A stretch of 64,000 nt of DNA from Hellea sp965224755 (GTDB taxonomy: Bacteria; Pseudomonadota; Alphaproteobacteria; Caulobacterales; Maricaulaceae): NCBI GenBank assembly GCA_965224755.1, contig OZ245061.1, positions 1,054,001 to 1,118,000 on the forward strand, in the 5' to 3' direction. Positions 60,923 to 64,000 of this stretch are shown in pieces. Made by a program: the position numbers and the translations under genes. Numbering within the stretch: position 1 is the first letter of the stretch; each line of letters starts with the position of its first letter. Under the pieces are notes generated by a model, which saw only the letters and a list, made by a program, of their open reading frames with translations, did no database searches and had not been told where the DNA came from.

Positions 60923-61684
60923 ATGTTAAAATCTTCAATTGCCAAGCGTTTGATGCTGGCCTCGGCTGCGGGGCTCTTAATGAGCCTGCCTGCGTCTGCT
61001 CAGCTCGAAAGCGCGCTTAGAACTGCGACCTCGTCAACATCGGCAAGCGCGGCCTCGCAGCAGCGCGTTGAGCGTCTGGATGACGAGGCGGATCAGATGG
61101 TGCGGGAATATCGCGCCGTTTTGCAGCAAAAAGACAATATCAAGCTCTTTGTGGCCCAGCAGGATATTTTCCTGCAGTCGCAAAATGCCGAGATTGCCAG
61201 TCTTAAACGTCAGTTGGGAACCGTTGAACAAATCAAACAGGGCATGTCGCCAATGATGCTGAAAATGGCAGTCGCGATTGAGGATTCGATCGAAGCCGAT
61301 ATGCCGTTTAATTTGGCAGAGCGCCGGGCTCGTATTGAGCGTATGAAAAACACCTTGGCGGATCCGGATGTGTCTCCGGCTGAACAATATCGGCAAGTGC
61401 TGAACGCATTTAAGATCGAAGTGTCTTATGGTCAGGGTATTGACAGTTATGAGGGCACGCATCCGACAAAGCCTGGTAATGTGGTCAACTTTTTACGTTT
61501 TGGCCGTGTCGCCCTTGTCTATATGACCAAAGATGAAAGCGAAATCGCGCGGTATAATCTTGGCACGAATAGCTGGGATGTTCTTAGCGGCGCTGACGGG
61601 CTTGGCATGCGCCAAGCTATTCGTATCGCTAAAGGTGAAGCGGCTCCGGGCATTATTTTTGCGCCCGTGACGATATCAAATTAG
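60923..61684 (+). CDS. DUF3450 periplasmic protein, copy 2
   Basis: 253 residues: signal peptide (MLASAAGLLMSLPASAQ), coiled coil (LDDEADQMVREYRAVLQQKD), DUF3450 core (MPFNLAERRARIERMKNTLA; NFLRFGRVALVYMTKDESE) and C-terminal GMRQAIRIAKGEAAPGI. It is a clear paralogue of copy 1, 68 bp upstream, without the Cys-containing insertion. The ttpC-like gene begins 16 bp after its stop, so it is in the operon. Confidence 0.9.
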   Translation: MLKSSIAKRLMLASAAGLLMSLPASAQLESALRTATSSTSASAASQQRVERLDDEADQMVREYRAVLQQKDNIKLFVAQQDIFLQSQNAEIASLKRQLGTVEQIKQGMSPMMLKMAVAIEDSIEADMPFNLAERRARIERMKNTLADPDVSPAEQYRQVLNAFKIEVSYGQGIDSYEGTHPTKPGNVVNFLRFGRVALVYMTKDESEIARYNLGTNSWDVLSGADGLGMRQAIRIAKGEAAPGIIFAPVTISN

Positions 61685-61700
61685 GTAGAGGGAAATTACA

Positions 61701-63089
61701 ATGAGTAACACTATGAAATTCTTTACAAAAACAACGGCGGCCATTGTCGGCGGCGCAATCATGCTAACGGCGATGCCGGCGGCGGCGCAAGTCACGTCCG
61801 TGAGCGATCTTCTCAACAAAGTTCGTCAGGATTCGGCTAAGACCGAAGCGGCAAATCGCGACCGCGAGGCGAAATTTCGCCAGCGCCGTGACCAGCAATC
61901 CGGGCTACTCAGCTCTGCTCGGGGTGAATTGGGCACATTGGAGCGCAAAGCGGCTTCCGTGCAAAGTAACTTTGATTCAAACCAGCGCACGATTGACCGT
62001 CTTGAGGGCGAGCTTCGTGCCGCGCAGGGCGATTTTGGCGAAGTGTTTGGCTTGGCCCGTTCAAAAGCGGGTGAATTTAAAGCCATTTTGGACAATTCAA
62101 TGATTACAGCGGAATATCCAACGCGCGGCGAGGTCTTGGGCCGCGTCGCGGACGCAAAGGCTCTGCCGAGTTCTGAAGATTTGAATGCGATTTGGCAGAC
62201 TATGCTTCAGGAAATTAAAGCTCAGCGTCAGGTTTCGACATTTAATGCGCCTGTGGCCAATGTAAATGACGGCGCCGAACAAGCGGTTACGCGTGTTGGG
62301 CCCTTTGCTATCTTTACAAAAAGCGGCGCTAATTTCCTCGGCTATTCAGCCCCGTCTGAGGAAGGCGATACGCTTCTCCTCGCTAAATTACCAAAACAGC
62401 CGGGCGGCGCGATTTCATCTGCGGCCTCTAAAGTTACTGGCGCTGCGAGCGGTTCAATGGTCTATGCGCCGATTGACCCAACACGCGGCGAGCTTTTGAA
62501 ATCTTTCGAGCGCGTGCCGGATACAGGTGAGCGTATCGCGCAAGGCGGAACCATCGGTAAAATCATTCTGTTTTTGATGGGTATTGGCGTTCTGTTCGGT
62601 GTTCTGAATATTATCCGTCTTTTCCTCGCGAAAATGGCGATCAATGGCCAAAAACGCAAAGCGCAGGCTTCTAAGTCCAACGCTCTGGGCCGTATCATGA
62701 TGGCTTATGATGGCGCCAAGAATAAGGACGCAGATACAGTCGAGCTTAAACTCGATGAAGCGATCCTTCGCGAATCGCCTAAGTTTGAATTTGGTCTGAA
62801 CTTCCTCAAACTGGCGGCCGGTATTGCGCCGCTCCTCGGCCTACTCGGCACGGTTACAGGTATGATCAAGACCTTCCAAGCTATGATGATCTACGGCACA
62901 GGCGATCCACAATTGATGGCCGGCGGTATTTCAGAGGCGCTTGTGACGACCATGTTGGGCCTGATTGCGGCTATCCCGCTGCTCATCCTGCACAGCTTCT
63001 GTTCCTCACTGGCTCGCTCTATTCAGGGCACGCTTGAAGAGCAGTCTGCCGGTATCGTGGCTCGCCACGTTGAAAGCCGCGGCGTTTAA
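61701..63089 (+). CDS. TtpC-like MotA/TolQ/ExbB proton channel protein
   Basis: 462 residues. Signal peptide (MKFFTKTTAAIVGGAIMLTA), a periplasmic coiled coil (GTLERKAASVQSNFDSNQRT), a beta-type domain, then three membrane helices in the C-terminal third (IGKIILFLMGIGVLFGVLNI; LKLAAGIAPLLGLLGTVTGM; LVTTMLGLIAAIPLLILH). This is the layout of TtpC from the Vibrio TonB2 system. The GLLGTVTGMIKTFQAM motif is the ExbB/TolQ hallmark. Confidence 0.9.
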   Translation: MSNTMKFFTKTTAAIVGGAIMLTAMPAAAQVTSVSDLLNKVRQDSAKTEAANRDREAKFRQRRDQQSGLLSSARGELGTLERKAASVQSNFDSNQRTIDRLEGELRAAQGDFGEVFGLARSKAGEFKAILDNSMITAEYPTRGEVLGRVADAKALPSSEDLNAIWQTMLQEIKAQRQVSTFNAPVANVNDGAEQAVTRVGPFAIFTKSGANFLGYSAPSEEGDTLLLAKLPKQPGGAISSAASKVTGAASGSMVYAPIDPTRGELLKSFERVPDTGERIAQGGTIGKIILFLMGIGVLFGVLNIIRLFLAKMAINGQKRKAQASKSNALGRIMMAYDGAKNKDADTVELKLDEAILRESPKFEFGLNFLKLAAGIAPLLGLLGTVTGMIKTFQAMMIYGTGDPQLMAGGISEALVTTMLGLIAAIPLLILHSFCSSLARSIQGTLEEQSAGIVARHVESRGV

Positions 63090-63119
63090 TCAAGGCTTGA
63101 TGAAAGAAAGGGTCAGATT

Positions 63120-63641
63120 ATGAACCCCATTAATGTCTATAACGGCCTCCAGGAGTTTCTGGGGGTCGGCGGGACGGTTCTCTTCGTCATTATGATCGTA
63201 ACATTTGCGCTCTGGACCTTTATTCTTGAACGCTTTGCTTATTATCTCTTTGCGCATAAGCCGACAAAGGCCCGTCTCAAGAATGAATGGAATGCCCGCA
63301 CGGACAAATCCTCTTGGAGAGCTATGGCTGTCCGCGATGAATTAGTCTCGCAAGTCAAAGAACGTACCGACACTAATGTCGGTATCATCAAGACTTTGGT
63401 GGCGCTTTTGCCGCTTTTGGGCTTGCTCGGAACGGTCACTGGTATGATCGAGGTGTTTGACGTGATGGCTTTGTCCGGATCGTCCAATGCGCGGTTGATG
63501 GCCGGGGGCGTGTTCAAAGCGACGATCCCGACAATGGCTGGGATGACAGCGGCGCTGTCAGGACTTTATTTTTCAACGGTCATGCCGCGCTGGGGTCAAC
63601 GTGAAACCGCGCGCTTTGCCGACGAATTACAGATAGGATAA
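63120..63641 (+). CDS. exbB: ExbB/TolQ proton channel protein
   Basis: 173 residues of the MotA/TolQ/ExbB family: first helix VLFVIMIVTFALWTFILERF, then LVALLPLLGLLGTVTGMIEV and GVFKATIPTMAGMTAALSGL. It pairs with ExbD to form the motor driving TonB. It starts 30 bp after the ttpC-like gene, with AAAGGGTC ahead of the ATG, in the standard TonB2 order. Confidence 0.93.
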   Translation: MNPINVYNGLQEFLGVGGTVLFVIMIVTFALWTFILERFAYYLFAHKPTKARLKNEWNARTDKSSWRAMAVRDELVSQVKERTDTNVGIIKTLVALLPLLGLLGTVTGMIEVFDVMALSGSSNARLMAGGVFKATIPTMAGMTAALSGLYFSTVMPRWGQRETARFADELQIG

Positions 63642-63661
63642 ATCATGCGCGAGTTTTCATC

Positions 63662-64000
63662 ATGAGACGGGGACGTAAAAAAACCGGAGGCGATGACGCC
63701 GAAGTCGATATGACGCCGATGCTCGACATCGTGTTTATCATGCTGATCTTCTTTATCGTCACAGCGACATTTCTGGACGAGAAGGGCGTTGATTTGACCC
63801 AGCCGCCGCCGCCGCCGGATACGGATATTCCGACAAAATCCACACCGGCGATTACCGTCTATGTTGATGCGCGTAATCAATGCTCTGTTGATGGCGGCCG
63901 AACGGGCTGTGACCGTGTGGCTCTGCGGGTGGAGCGGCTGCTTGCCGATAAACCCGGTGCCAGCGTCATCTTGCGGATGGATGAAAGCTCAAAACATGAG
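63662..64000 (+). CDS. exbD: ExbD biopolymer transport protein (cut by window end)
   Basis: The first 113 residues are visible. A charged N-terminus (RRGRKKTGGDDAEVDMTPML) leads into the single helix LDIVFIMLIFFIVTATFLDE, with the proton-carrying Asp in MLDIVF, followed by a periplasmic domain (AITVYVDARNQCSVDGG). A six-codon ORF with its own AGGATAA site (63645-63665) overlaps the ATG (ATGA), suggesting coupled translation. A second ExbD, TonB and a TPR protein usually follow beyond the window. Confidence 0.94.
   Translation, partial: MRRGRKKTGGDDAEVDMTPMLDIVFIMLIFFIVTATFLDEKGVDLTQPPPPPDTDIPTKSTPAITVYVDARNQCSVDGGRTGCDRVALRVERLLADKPGASVILRMDESSKHE

Noticed and set aside
1..64000. CRISPR arrays, prophage, insertion sequences or rRNA
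   Set aside because: No regularly spaced direct repeats, no transposase or integrase frames and no rRNA-like sequence were seen in the window.

Overview
The window is a stretch of alphaproteobacterial chromosome, most likely from the Caulobacterales/Maricaulales side (Hyphomonadaceae or Robiginitomaculum-like); the genus cannot be set from the sequence alone. Supporting signs are the ctaC-ctaD-ctaB-ctaG-ctaE-SURF1 oxidase order, the atpI-B-E-F'-F operon with duplicated b subunits, a CcrM-type GANTC methyltransferase with CtrA-like boxes upstream, a DUF721-dsbA-dsbA-smc gene chain, large TonB-dependent receptors, and interspersed palindromic repeats of kinds common in alphaproteobacteria. Most of the window looks mid-50s percent G+C by eye. 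Two stretches stand out as AT-richer: the DUF4062-HAD gene (about 10.07-11.65 kb) and, less strongly, the first TonB receptor.

Layout: 0-5 kb holds carA (cut by the window edge), a YqeY-like gene and a run of small secreted or lipoprotein genes of unknown role. 5-15 kb holds tldD and then the aa3-type cytochrome c oxidase locus (ctaC, ctaD, ctaB, a small ctaF-like ORF, ctaG, ctaE, DUF983, SURF1). An opposite-strand DUF4062-HAD gene interrupts this locus between ctaB and the small ORF. 15-24 kb holds housekeeping genes: algH-like, peroxiredoxin, SPFH/NfeD pair, ChaN-like lipoprotein, rnhA, ispH, argS. 24-29 kb is the glycine cleavage operon gcvT-gcvH-gcvPA-gcvPB behind a tandem glycine riboswitch, with a palindromic element inserted at the gcvPA/gcvPB junction. 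29-38.5 kb holds the F0 ATP synthase operon, smc with two DsbA-like genes and a DUF721 gene, and divergent mutY. 38.5-48 kb holds DUF2853, a HigBA module whose toxin gene carries a premature stop, ccrM, rnhB, two glycosyltransferase-like genes, aroC, pdxH and several unknown membrane proteins. 48-57.7 kb is an outer-membrane uptake block: two TonB-dependent receptors, a flavin-dependent halogenase-like protein and two related periplasmic proteins bracketing them. 57.7-64 kb holds sppA, tRNA-Gln and the start of a TtpC/ExbB/ExbD energy-transducing operon preceded by two DUF3450 genes.

Working together: the Ttp/Exb operon at the right end could energise TonB-dependent receptors such as the two at 48-55 kb (inference). 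The CcrM and CtrA-like signals point to Caulobacter-style cell-cycle control of ccrM and of an internal promoter before smc.

The best candidate for something undescribed is the DUF4062-HAD chimera inside the oxidase locus: a domain of conflict/STAND-type proteins joined to an apparently intact HAD phosphatase, in an AT-rich single-gene insertion with its own operator-like palindrome.
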